From Streptomyces iconiensis (GTDB lineage: Bacteria > Actinomycetota > Actinomycetes > Streptomycetales > Streptomycetaceae), in assembly GCF_028657195.3 (NCBI RefSeq), contig NZ_JANCPR020000021.1, positions 94,356 through 158,355 of the forward strand: a stretch of 64,000 nucleotides of DNA, given 5' to 3'. This document shows, piece by piece, positions 1 to 8,772 of the stretch; the stretch's first letter is position 1, and the number at the start of each line of letters is the position of its first letter. The notes under the pieces were generated by a model. It did not search any database, was not told the DNA's origin, and saw nothing but the letters and a program-made list of their open reading frames with translations. The position numbers and the translations under genes were made by a program.

Positions 1-7
1 GTCCGAC

Positions 8-607
8 GTGCACGAGCAGGCAAAGTCAGCGAGCGGCCTGGTCTCCGTGGAATACCGGTCATTCCTTCTCGCCGAGCCCGGCACGTCGGGCCGCTCCGCC
101 CCGGAGCACTACGCCAACGGCCTGGTCTTCACCACCACGCCCGGCGAAACCGTGATCCTCACCGGTATCGCCAGCGGCGACGTCACCGTGAATCTGGAGA
201 TACGACGGCAGCCACCGGACACGGTGGACCTTGATCCGTGGGACGAGGTCGTCGACCACTCCCTGGTGGCGCCCATAGGGGAGGTGCGGGTCCTGTGTGT
301 CGACGACGTACCGCCCGACTTCCCCGTCCTCTCCCAGCAGGGCCCCGGGAGCTACCGAGTGCGCGTCCACGCCCGAGGGCGCGACACCGCACCCGACGGG
401 GTCACCTTCGAGCCGGTGGAGGAATACCACCTCACCGTCTGGCCCGCACCAGCCGCGCCCGACCATGTCCACAAGCAGACCGACTCGGTCGGAGCAAGCT
501 GGCGCAGAGCAGCACAACGGCCGACTCCGCAGTCTCCTCCACCAGACGCTCTTCCCAGCACACCACCGGCAAAGTCCTCCGGCCCGCACCCGCCGCCGGA
601 ACGATAG
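8..607 (+). CDS. Conserved hypothetical protein
   Basis: Predicted 199-aa soluble protein from GTG at 8; a start further upstream, outside the window, cannot be excluded. Residues 10-155 look like a beta-rich domain ending in a YRVRVHARGRD segment and an EEYHLTVWPAP segment. This pattern recalls small ComJ-like or DUF-type proteins common in Streptomyces, but I do not recognise the function. After about residue 165 the sequence becomes a Pro/Ser/Arg-rich tail that looks non-native, so the true C-terminus may have been lost by a frameshift or rearrangement next to the insertion element that follows. No signal peptide or membrane segment is visible. Confidence 0.6.
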   Translation: MHEQAKSASGLVSVEYRSFLLAEPGTSGRSAPEHYANGLVFTTTPGETVILTGIASGDVTVNLEIRRQPPDTVDLDPWDEVVDHSLVAPIGEVRVLCVDDVPPDFPVLSQQGPGSYRVRVHARGRDTAPDGVTFEPVEEYHLTVWPAPAAPDHVHKQTDSVGASWRRAAQRPTPQSPPPDALPSTPPAKSSGPHPPPER

Positions 608-945
608 TCCAGCCCCTCGGCGCGAGGGACGGTCGTTCCGCTCCGTCCGGACCATGGGACGGTCTGCCTTCACAGCAGCTCATCCGCTCCTGTTCGTGCA
701 GCTCTCATCCGAGGCGACGTCGCACCCAAATGACTCCACGTCACGATGCTGGAATCCCAGTATCGTCCTCACGGAATCTTCGCCTGATCCGAGAGCCGAC
801 AGCACCTACAGGAGCTCGGGAGGCTTCGGTGGGCCATCGTGTTCGGGCGGTTCGTGAGTCTTCGTGCGGATCTGCTGTCGTCTGATGGTGTGGCGGCGGG
901 GCGGAATCTGCCGGTCCGCGGTTGTTGATCTGGTGATGTGACCGG
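608..945. other. Gap without a recognisable gene
   Basis: The stretch lies between the hypothetical gene and the insertion-sequence remnant. Frames on both strands are open by GC bias only and show no domain, credible start or ribosome-binding site. The left terminus of the IS remnant should lie near its right end, but I could not identify a terminal inverted repeat with confidence. Confidence 0.4.
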
Positions 946-1730
946 GTGAGTGAACGCAAGCCGACCGGCACCGCCCGGTCAGCGGCCATCAGGGCGCCTA
1001 CGACATGCGGGAGATCATCAACGCGCTCCTCTGCCAGGGGCGGACCGGCTGCCAAGGGGCCTACCTCCCGCACGACCTGCCGCGGAAGAGCGCAACGTAC
1101 TGCTACTTCGCCGCCTGGCGGGACGACGGAACCGATCAGGTCATCCATGAACTCCTGCGCTGCCAGGTCCGTGAACGCTCCCGCCGGTGAGAGGACCCGG
1201 CCCTGGTGGTGCTGGACACCGGGAGTGTCCACGTGGCCGCCGGGGTTCCCGCCGCCACGAGTGGCCACGATCCGGCCAAGCGGGTGCCCGGCCGCAAACG
1301 TGGACTGGCCGTGGACGTCCCCGGCCTGGTCATCGCGGTCGTCGTCCCCGCCGCGAACACGCACGACAACACCGTGGGCACCGTCCTGCTTGACCAGGTC
1401 GCCGATCACGCCGGCGACACCGTCCGCAAAGCCCTGGTCGGCCAGGGCTTCAAGAACCAGGTGGTCCTGCACGGCGCCAACCTGGGAATCGATGTCGAGA
1501 TCGTCGCACGCAGCCCACAGGAGACGGGGTCGGTGCTGCAGCCGAAGCGGTGGAGGGTCGAGCAGACCTACGGGATTCTGATACTGCACCGGCGCCTGGT
1601 CCGTGACTACGAGCACCGCTCCTCTTCCGCCGCCTCCCGCGTCTACTGGGCGATGATCCACGTCATGACCCGGCGCCTCACCGGTGCGAACGCCCCCTCC
1701 TGGCGCGTGGCGCAGGAGGTGACCGTGTGA
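946..1730 (+). pseudogene. IS5-family transposase, inactivated
   Basis: The N-terminus starts in the frame of GTG 946 (SERKP) and then loses roughly 25 codons. The family-like stretch GHQGAYDMREI (984-1016) is in another frame. That frame runs to an in-frame TGA at 1188-1190 and then continues without a shift as DPALVVLDTGSVH to the end at 1730. The DDE-core features typical of Streptomyces IS5 elements are visible: VPGRKRGLAVDV, VVVPAANTHDN, KALVGQGFKNQVV and VEQTYGILILHRRLVRDYEHR. The TGA is consistent with a CGA-to-TGA transition. Lesions: an internal deletion with frame change and one nonsense codon. Confidence is high for the family and for inactivity. Confidence 0.85.
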
Positions 1731-2130
1731 ACATCCGGCCTCTGCCCGATGCCCTGGACCTCCAGGAAGACGCCGCCCGGGCCCTGGCCGACGACCTCCG
1801 CGCTCAGATCGACGACCTGGAGACCCGGTTGCGGGAGGCCGAGATGCACCTGGAGCACCTCACGATCACCCGCAAGACCGTCACCGGCCTCGCCGACCGG
1901 CTCCCGCATCCCCGCCGGAGCTGCCCGAGCACCCGGACTACCCACGCATTCTCGCTGTCTTGAACGAGGCGACCGGCCCCCTGCGGGCCAAGGATGTCTG
2001 ACAGGTCCTCGGCCGCGACGTGCTGCCGAAGAACGTCGAAGGCACCCGGGCCAAGCTGAAACGCCTTGTCAAAGTCAAACTCGGCATCCTCACCGAAGCC
2101 GACACCGGCAACTTCGCCAGAAAGCAGTAG
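1727..2130 (+). pseudogene. IS-associated passenger gene (coiled-coil/winged-helix-like), inactivated
   Basis: The GTG start at 1727 overlaps the transposase stop (GTGA), so the two genes were translationally coupled. Residues 1-55 form a charged helix (LRAQIDDLETRLREAEMH). Near 1915 the frame changes, and the family-like sequence continues in another frame as ELPEHPDYPRILAVLNEATG. It is broken by TGA at 1999-2001 and resumes as QVLGRDVLPKNVEGTRAKL to TAG at 2130. The second half resembles a helix-turn-helix or winged-helix fold. I recall proteins of this type beside actinobacterial IS transposases but cannot name a function. It carries one frameshift and one nonsense codon. Confidence 0.6.
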
Positions 2131-3688
2131 CCAGCACCGCGGCTGGCGCCTCTGCTCCAACCGTCACTTGGAAACGGGCATCGACTCACGAACCGCCCAC
2201 TTAAAGGGCGTTGAACTCGCAGCTGCCGTCAGGTGTGGCCCAGGGGATAGTGCGGTTACTGCTGACGACCTCGGGAGAAACCGAAATGCGGATGTGCTGG
2301 TCTGGCGGTTCGGCTGGTGGGTGATCAGCAGGCTACATCGCGGACGAGGACGAGTTCGGTGCTTGTCTCGCGGCGGGTGGCCCGTCGTGATGATCGGTCG
2401 GAGACAGGTGCAGCGATCGCGATGTGGGTCTCGGCGTAGTTGTCACGGGGGCAACCGTCGTGAGGGCGCCCGCTGGCGGAGCTCGGCGTCGGCGTGTTCC
2501 ACGTAGATGCGGGCTGGGACGGCGCCGCGGCTCCCGCCAGACGTACTTGTCCCCGTCGCATGCCTCCTCCTTGGGCTTCGTCGACGGAGCGCTGACCTGG
2601 GCGCGAAACTTCTTAGCCGGCCCCAGGTACCCGGAGCCGTCGGCCTGGGCCTTCGCCCTGGGCCAGGTCCGGAACTGCTCGGCGATGCCCTCGGTGCGCA
2701 TGGCGATCTGGACGCGCTTCCGGCCCGGCCACACCAGACAGCTGCATGCGGCCCTGGCTGTCGCTGAACGTGTGGCCGGGTGAACTCGTCGACCCCGCCG
2801 AGGTGTTCGAGGACGGCTCTGCTGGGGCCCCCCTTCGGACAGAAGGTTCGTTCGCCCTCGGTCCGGTCCGCGAAGTGGTGGAGTTCCGCTTCAATGTGTA
2901 GCGGGCGCGGATGGCGGACCATCCGCGACTAGTCAAACCAGCAGGTCAAAAGGGGTGTGCCCATTTCCGGGCTCACCCCGCTGCGGTTCCGGTCGCTGGT
3001 TGGGTGCTGGTGAAACTGATACGTCGTCACCTCTGGTCACCCGTCGTTATCCGTACGGTTGCTGGTTGTGCGCTGGTTCGAACGGGGCGTCAGTTTTGGG
3101 CGGGTAGCCAGCCCCGGAATCCGCCGTCATAAGCCCCTCGTCGGCCGCGGTTCCCGGCACCCCGGGGGCCGCTGTCGGCCCCGTAGCCGCGCTCCGCAGT
3201 TGGACACACCGATTCGTCCCGGCCGCGTACGCGCGGCGGCACACGGCGTATGGCTCCAGGTGAGTCCCGTTTCCCGTAGCCGTAGGTTCGAGCCCCCGGC
3301 AGGGCGCGCCGCAGATGGGAAACGTCCAGCCCTGCACCGGGGCGGGGCGATCGTTGTGGTCGAGGAGACGTACCGCCTGGGATGAGGGCTTGGTGGGGGC
3401 TGGGCGGGGGCGTGTGGGTTCGTGCACTGCCTAGAATCGTGCCCCCCAACTGGCCACAACGCGAACCCCGCCGGGCTCATCGAGGCGTCGGCCGTCGGTC
3501 TTCTCCCGTCGCACGCGAAGATCCGGAGGGACGCTTGTCACGCGGCGGGTGAACCGACGGATAATCGACTGTAGGTGGATCTCGCGTCCTTCGGACGTGG
3601 GGGAGTCTCGGTCTGGTCGTCCCGCCTTGCTTCACGTAGGTGCGTGCGACAGCATTCGCTGCACGGCATATCCGGCATGGGAGGCGTG
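2131..3688. other. Degenerate intergenic region
   Basis: About 1.5 kb without an intact gene. On the minus strand between roughly 2330 and 2930, protein-like stretches appear in turn in all three frames. Examples are FADRTEGERTFCPKGG, VQIAMRTEGIAEQFRTW, GPAKKFRAQVSAPSTKP and ARIYVEHADAELRQRAP. This is the pattern of a once-coding gene broken by several indels; I do not recognise its family. The stretch 2940-3540 shows no credible coding. A tRNA T-loop-like GGTTCGAGCC at about 3284 has no matching stem. Promoter and leader of the next gene must lie in 3540-3688. Confidence 0.45.
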
Positions 3689-4129
3689 ATGTTCGGGGAT
3701 TTACCGTTGGCTGAGGCCATTGCCAGTTCCTTCACGGGGGCGATGGGGACAAGCCTGTGGGGAGCGGTGCACGCGAAGGTCGCGCGCGTGTTTCAGCGCG
3801 ACCAAGGTGACGAACCTGCCACGCTCCTTGCCGAGTTGGAGAACAACGCGCGGCTTGTGGCAAGCGCCGAGGACGCAGCGGCGGCTCGGCAGCAGCTGGC
3901 TCCGTATTGGCAGTTCCGGTTCCAGGCGCTGCTTCGGGAGGATCCGCAGATCGAGTCCGAGCTGCGTGATCTGGTCGCCGAGCTCGCCCCGCAGTTGGCG
4001 CAGGTCCATGGGGCGCAGGTGCAGACGAACAACGCCTACGAGGGGTCGTCCGTCTTCGCTGCCCAGGGTGGGAACGTGATCGTGCATCAGGCTCCTCCTC
4101 CCCCGCCGGAGGAGGAGAGTGGCCGGTGA
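3689..4129 (+). CDS. Small helical partner protein of the adjacent STAND-like NTPase
   Basis: Predicted 146 aa from ATG 3689, chosen because GGGAGG lies 4 nt upstream; ATG 3677 has no ribosome-binding site. Residues 1-105 are mostly helical (LLAELENNARLVASAEDA, LREDPQIESELRDLVAEL). They are followed by a short beta-prone segment with QGGNVIVHQ (about residues 128-136) and a PPPPPEEE tail. There is no signal peptide and no enzyme motif. The stop codon overlaps the GTG of the large NTPase gene (GTGA), so the two should be made in fixed proportion. I infer an adaptor or effector-associated component, because small proteins of this size often precede STAND NTPases. The sequence itself gives no activity. 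Confidence 0.75.
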   Translation: MFGDLPLAEAIASSFTGAMGTSLWGAVHAKVARVFQRDQGDEPATLLAELENNARLVASAEDAAAARQQLAPYWQFRFQALLREDPQIESELRDLVAELAPQLAQVHGAQVQTNNAYEGSSVFAAQGGNVIVHQAPPPPPEEESGR

Positions 4130-7100
4130 CCGAAGAAGAGGGGACGCCGCGCCAGCAGATCTTCGTCGAGTCGGGATACGGCGTCGGCGTGGTCGGCGGG
4201 GATCTGAGCGTCTACCAGGACCGTGGCCCGGTCTACGTACTGCTGGAAGACCGCCCGCACGTGCCGCCGGACCCCGCCTGGCTGGTGGAGCAGCCCAGCC
4301 GCATGCTGAACGCCCACCACCAGGTGGTGGAGTTCACCAGCCGTGAGGGCGAGTTGGCGGAACTGGCCGACTGGCGGGACGCGAGCTCACCGCGTTTGTC
4401 CGCGTGCTGGATGCATGGTCCGGGCGGTCAGGGGAAGTCGCGCTTGGCGGCCGAGTTCGCCGCGCGCAGCGCCGAGGCCGGGTGGAAGGTGGTGCACGCC
4501 GAGCATGGCCCGCAGTGGCGGGTGCTGCCGTCGCCCGGGAGCCAGGATATGCGGCTGCACGGTCAGGAGAGCGGGCTACTGCTCGTCCTCGACTACGCCG
4601 ACCGCTGGCCCGCCTCGCACCTGAGTCTGCTGTTCAACAACAAGCTGCTGCACCGCGAATTCCCCACTCGCTGCCTCCTGCTGGCGCGCTCGAAGCGTCC
4701 TTGGCCGGTGGTCCTGTCCGCGCTGTCCCAGGTGCAGGCCGACACCCGTATCCAGGAGCTGCGCCCCCTGGCGGACGGCCCTGACGAGCGCCGTCGCGTC
4801 TTCCGCGTGGCCAGGGACTGCTTCGCCGCGCGCCACGGGCTGAGCCCGGCTGATACCGACACCATCGCGCCCCCGGCGGCTCTCGAAAGGTCCGCGTTCG
4901 ACCTCGCGCTGTCGGTGCACACTGCGGCGCTGGTCGCGGTCGACGCCCGTGTACGGGGACTGCGGACCCCCGAGGACATGGCAGGGCTCACCTCCTACCT
5001 CCTCGACCGCGAAGCCGAGCACTGGCAGCGGCTCCATGAATCGGGCATAGAGGGGCAGGACTATGGCACGCGCCCGTCCACCATGGCGCGCGCCGTCTTC
5101 GCCGCCACCCTGACCGGTGCGACCACGCACGCGCGCGGTGCGGCGCTGCTGCGCAGCCTCGACCTGGACACCCACCCCGATCGGGTGCTGGCCGACCACG
5201 GCGTCTGCTACCCGCCGGCCGAACAGGGCGCGGTCCTCGAACCCCTCTACCCCGACCGCCTGGCCGAGGACTTCCTCGCACTCAGCCTCCCGGGGCACGA
5301 CGTGGCCGACTACGAGGCCAAACCCTGGGCACCGTCCACGCTCCATGCACTTGCGTCCGGTGACGGCGATCCGGATGAGCCGCTGCCGCACGCTCCCCGC
5401 CTGGTGACCTTCCTGGCCGCCGCGGCGGGGCCCGGCCGCTGGCCGCACGTCGCGCGGCACCTGGGCGATGTACTGCGCACCGACCCGGCCCTCGCGGTCG
5501 CGGCGGGCGGAGCGGCCCTGACGGCCCTGGCCGAGGTCGAGGACCTGGCCCCCGATGTGCTCGCAGCAGTCACCGAGTGCTTCCCGTCCCGCCGCCGAAT
5601 AGACCTCGATGTGGGGATGGCCGCGCTCACCGCACGCGTCACCCGCGACCGTCTCGGTGCTGCGACCCCCGAAGACCAGGTCCGACTCCTGCTCCTGCTG
5701 GCCCGCAGACAGAAGGACGCGGGCCGCTACGAGGAGGCGCTGGAGGCGCTCGATCGGGCCGAGTCGGTCATCCACGCGCAGACATCCATGGTGCTGCCGG
5801 ACGGACAGGAGTTCTCCGCGCCGGACCTCGCGCTGCACGTGGACTCGGTGAAGGAAGTCTTCGGCAGCATGGGGGAGTTCGGCGAAGCCCTCGACGCCAT
5901 ACGGCAGACCGCTGCGATGGGCGCGGTCTTGCTGGTGGAGACGTTGGATGACCGCAGCGCCGTCCTGGCGGAGCTGGGACGGTGGCAGGAGTGCGCGACG
6001 AACGCAGGTGCGGCGGTGCGGATCTACGACGGATTCCTCGCGCCCGACCTGGGGGACCGTACCGAGGATGCCGACGCGGCGATGGCGGCCGCGCTGCTGG
6101 CCGCATCGGCCCTGACCCACCTCGGCACGGCCCTGGCCCGCGTGGGCAAGTACCAGGAGGGGCTGGTCGCGGGGCAGCGGGCGGTGGAGCTGTACGAACA
6201 GGCGGCCGACTGGATCGGCGAGTCGGACAACTACGGATACGAGTCCTCGCTCGCCACAGCCCTGATGAACCACGCCAACCGCCTCGCCGAAGCCGACCGC
6301 CTGCAGGAGGCTTCCGACACCGACACCCGGAACGTGCAGATCCTCCGCCGCATGGTCGAGAAGTATCCCGGCCGCGACGAGGCGAAGCTCGCCCGCGCCG
6401 TGTCCAACCAGAGCCAGCGCCTGCACCAGCTCGGTCGTCTCCGGGAGGCCCTGGTCTGCGAGCGCGAGGCGATCGCCCGCTTCGAGGAGCTGGCCGGGGT
6501 GAACCCGGCGGCGTACGAGGACGGCCTCACCCGCTGCCTCGTCCGGCTCAGCGGACAACTGCTGGAGGACGGGCAGACGGAGGCGGCGCGGGAACCGGCG
6601 CAGCGGGCGCTCGACATGCGCACGGGACTCCTGCGTGAGCGCCCGGGGCCCTACCAGGAGGCGCTGCTCGCCGAGGCACGACTCGCTCTTGCCAGGGTGC
6701 TGGCCGCGGGGGAGGAGCCGCTGCTGGCCGCGGAGCAGTGCCAGGCGGCTGCCCGTACGTACGCGCATCTGCGCCGCACAGAGCCCGGAGTGTACAAACC
6801 CTGGCACGCCCGCGCGCTCACGCAGCTGGCATCGGCCACCTTGAAGGCGGGGGACCTGCCGGCCATTGAACGGGCCGCAGGCTACGCGGATGAGGCCCTG
6901 AGCCTCTGCCGGGGGCACGGGATCCAGGCCCGGGAGGCTTCGGGCCGCACCGTCGCGGGGGCGGCGTACGCGGCCCTCGCGGACGCGGTCCGTGTGCTCG
7001 CTTCCGCCCAGATGTCGGGACGGTACGGCGGGCGGCCCGCCGAGGTGGCCGCCGGATTGCGGTTCGCCGGTTCCCACGAGGCGGTGATGGCGTTCCTCGT

Positions 7101-8331
7101 CGGTGCCATGCCGTTCCTCGATAGAGAGGATGGCTCCGGCCGGGGCGGGCTGTCTCCTGGTCCGGACAACGAACGCACCGAGGCACGCGAACTCCTCGAC
7201 GCCGTGTCCACGCTCCTGCCGTGGACCTCGCACGGAATGCTCGGACGCGGTCCCGAAATGCTGCGTAGCGCCGTGAACGGGGAGAGGCCAGCCGAGCTCA
7301 CCGCTGAGGAGAGGCGCCTCCTGGGACTCTTCCAGGAGGCGGAAGAGTCCCTGGGCCGCGGCAGGCCCGCGAGGGCATATGACGCCTTGTGCGAGATGGC
7401 GCGCGCGTTGCCGGCGATCCTCCTTCAGGAAGGTGACCGGTCCGAGGTGGCCCACATGGGTCTCCTGCTGGGTGTCACCAAGCTGGTGGCGTCGGCGAAG
7501 GCGGCAGGCCGCCTCCAGGGCGCCGCCACCGTGCTGCGGCAGACCGTCGACGCGCTGCGGGCCTTGCCGCCCGCCCGGCAGGTCGGCGCGGTCGATGTCG
7601 CGCTCAGTGCGCTCGCCGAAGCCCTGAGCGGCCTCGGGCACCACCAGGAGGCGGTCCGGGCGGCGGGCGAGGCCGCGGCAGTGGTACGCGCGGACGAGGC
7701 GTGCCCCGCCGAGAATCTGGTCATGGCGCTCACCCGCCTGGCTCTGGCCGAGGCGCCCCTCGGCCATGTCGAGTCCGGCCGGAGGGCGATCGAGGAGGCC
7801 GTCGAGCTGTGCCGGGAGACGCCGGGCTTCTCGGACGAGGCGCGTGCGGGTGTCGCCCGCTCCCTGCGGGAGCTGGGCGACGGCCTGGCAGTAGCGGGCG
7901 AACGGTCGCTGGCCAGGGACTGCGCCATCCAGGCCGTCGAGATGTTCACCGATATCGCCACCCGTCTACCGGCGTACGAGTCCGAACTCGCGAGGGGCTG
8001 GCTGGACGTGGGAATCCGTGAGTGGAACCTCGGCCGCTCACCCCATGGCGAAGGCGCCGTCGACCGGGCCATCGATGTGGGGCGCCGGTGGAAGGACCAC
8101 TCACCCGAAGCGCGTGCCGCCCTGCTCTTGGCCCTACGCCGGCGCGCGGAGATGTACCGGGCCATCCGCGCTTTCCCTCAGGCCGCAGAGGCAGAAGCCG
8201 AAGCGGACACGCTGGAAGCCGCTATTCCTCCACCGACCCTGCGCCGGCCCCGGACACCGCCGAAGAAGAGCCAGAAGCCGAAGCGTCCCAAGAAGGACGA
8301 GAAGCCGAAGCGTCCCAAGAAGTGGAAGTAA
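4126..8331 (+). CDS. STAND-like P-loop NTPase with C-terminal TPR repeats
   Basis: Predicted 1401-aa cytosolic protein. A short N-terminal beta-prone segment (VVGGDLSVYQDRGP, about residues 23-36) precedes the NTPase domain. Walker A is GPGGQGKS at 98-105 and Walker B is LLLVLDYADRW with D156. A helical sensor/winged-helix-like part runs to about 400. From about 500 to 1360 there are many TPR-like helix pairs (GRYEEALEALDRAE, GKYQEGLVAGQRAVELYEQ, LGRLREALVCEREAIARFEEL, LGHHQEAVRAAGEAA). The C-terminus is a lysine-rich tail with a repeated KPKRPKK unit. Known family logic: STAND NTPases are nucleotide switches and the TPRs sense a ligand or partner; many act in immunity or signalling. No recognisable fused effector domain is visible. 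It is coupled to the gene before it. Confidence 0.85.
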   Translation: MTEEEGTPRQQIFVESGYGVGVVGGDLSVYQDRGPVYVLLEDRPHVPPDPAWLVEQPSRMLNAHHQVVEFTSREGELAELADWRDASSPRLSACWMHGPGGQGKSRLAAEFAARSAEAGWKVVHAEHGPQWRVLPSPGSQDMRLHGQESGLLLVLDYADRWPASHLSLLFNNKLLHREFPTRCLLLARSKRPWPVVLSALSQVQADTRIQELRPLADGPDERRRVFRVARDCFAARHGLSPADTDTIAPPAALERSAFDLALSVHTAALVAVDARVRGLRTPEDMAGLTSYLLDREAEHWQRLHESGIEGQDYGTRPSTMARAVFAATLTGATTHARGAALLRSLDLDTHPDRVLADHGVCYPPAEQGAVLEPLYPDRLAEDFLALSLPGHDVADYEAKPWAPSTLHALASGDGDPDEPLPHAPRLVTFLAAAAGPGRWPHVARHLGDVLRTDPALAVAAGGAALTALAEVEDLAPDVLAAVTECFPSRRRIDLDVGMAALTARVTRDRLGAATPEDQVRLLLLLARRQKDAGRYEEALEALDRAESVIHAQTSMVLPDGQEFSAPDLALHVDSVKEVFGSMGEFGEALDAIRQTAAMGAVLLVETLDDRSAVLAELGRWQECATNAGAAVRIYDGFLAPDLGDRTEDADAAMAAALLAASALTHLGTALARVGKYQEGLVAGQRAVELYEQAADWIGESDNYGYESSLATALMNHANRLAEADRLQEASDTDTRNVQILRRMVEKYPGRDEAKLARAVSNQSQRLHQLGRLREALVCEREAIARFEELAGVNPAAYEDGLTRCLVRLSGQLLEDGQTEAAREPAQRALDMRTGLLRERPGPYQEALLAEARLALARVLAAGEEPLLAAEQCQAAARTYAHLRRTEPGVYKPWHARALTQLASATLKAGDLPAIERAAGYADEALSLCRGHGIQAREASGRTVAGAAYAALADAVRVLASAQMSGRYGGRPAEVAAGLRFAGSHEAVMAFLVGAMPFLDREDGSGRGGLSPGPDNERTEARELLDAVSTLLPWTSHGMLGRGPEMLRSAVNGERPAELTAEERRLLGLFQEAEESLGRGRPARAYDALCEMARALPAILLQEGDRSEVAHMGLLLGVTKLVASAKAAGRLQGAATVLRQTVDALRALPPARQVGAVDVALSALAEALSGLGHHQEAVRAAGEAAAVVRADEACPAENLVMALTRLALAEAPLGHVESGRRAIEEAVELCRETPGFSDEARAGVARSLRELGDGLAVAGERSLARDCAIQAVEMFTDIATRLPAYESELARGWLDVGIREWNLGRSPHGEGAVDRAIDVGRRWKDHSPEARAALLLALRRRAEMYRAIRAFPQAAEAEAEADTLEAAIPPPTLRRPRTPPKKSQKPKRPKKDEKPKRPKKWK

Positions 8332-8637
8332 GCGGTGCCAGGCACCCCGGCGGGTGGCAAAGGCTCGCGCACCCGACCCAGTAGTCCTCGCTGACCCGCA
8401 CCTCGTGGCCCTGAGCGCTCAGCAAGAACAAGAAGCCGTGGGCCTCCTGGCCCAGCTGCTCACCGGCTGGCGGGACGGTCCTTCAGTGCTTGCTCGACAA
8501 GATCACATACTCGACGGAGTACGGACAGACCGAACTTCGCGTAATGACAAGTCGAACCCTGCGCAACGAAGATCAGAAACTAGGGATTCCCGCAGGTCAG
8601 GGTGCTAAGCGCGCCCCCTGATCCGTCGTTTGGGGCA
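8332..8637. other. Gap downstream of the NTPase gene
   Basis: No gene is supported here. Codon bias of the preceding gene fades immediately after its stop, and neither strand has a start with a ribosome-binding site. The region is slightly richer in AT near 8500-8580 than its surroundings. Confidence 0.35.
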
Positions 8638-8772
8638 TCATGTGGACGCCGGACAGGAACAGCAGCCACACGCCATATCCGCCGGAACGAAACCTGTGGA
8701 GACGTTGAGCTCGTCCTCTTCGTCGTCCTCCACCTTCGGGCCGGTGGCTGCCTTGCCGATGGCGAAAGTCAG
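8638..8772 (-). CDS. Possible RiPP-like precursor peptide (acidic leader, Cys-rich C-terminus)
   Basis: The minus-strand frame ending at TGA 8638-8640 reads an acidic stretch (VEDDEEDELN), then STGFVPADM, then the C-terminus ACGCCSCPAST with four cysteines in the last ten residues. The layout of acidic leader, short linker and Cys/Ser/Thr-rich end is that of precursors of ribosomally made modified peptides (lanthipeptide- or thiazole-type). The start is unclear: no ATG is in frame. CTG 8772 has AAAAAGGGG 8 nt upstream; GTG 8733 is the alternative and would give 31 aa. No LanB/LanM, YcaO or radical-SAM gene lies in this window, so it would be an orphan, a remnant, or a chance frame. Confidence that it is expressed is low. 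Confidence 0.35.
   Translation of the reverse strand: MTFAIGKAATGPKVEDDEEDELNVSTGFVPADMACGCCSCPAST

Larger units (their letters stand above)
946..2130 (+). mobile_element. Decayed IS5-family insertion element with passenger gene
   Basis: The element consists of a broken IS5-type DDE transposase (946-1730) followed with a 4-bp overlap by a broken accessory gene (1727-2130). Both carry several independent lesions, so the element is immobile on its own. Terminal inverted repeats and target-site duplications were not found by eye, so the stated limits are only those of the coding remnants. Confidence 0.6.

Noticed and set aside
3270..3315. tRNA 3'-end-like sequence (GGTTCGAGCC followed by GGCAGGGCGCGCC)
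   Set aside because: The T-loop word is present, but the T-stem does not pair and no acceptor, D or anticodon arms are found upstream; probably chance.
4576..7767. Very long minus-strand open frame opposite the NTPase gene
   Set aside because: It is the reverse shadow of the real gene; product is Arg/Gly-rich without fold and the plus strand has clear Walker and TPR motifs.
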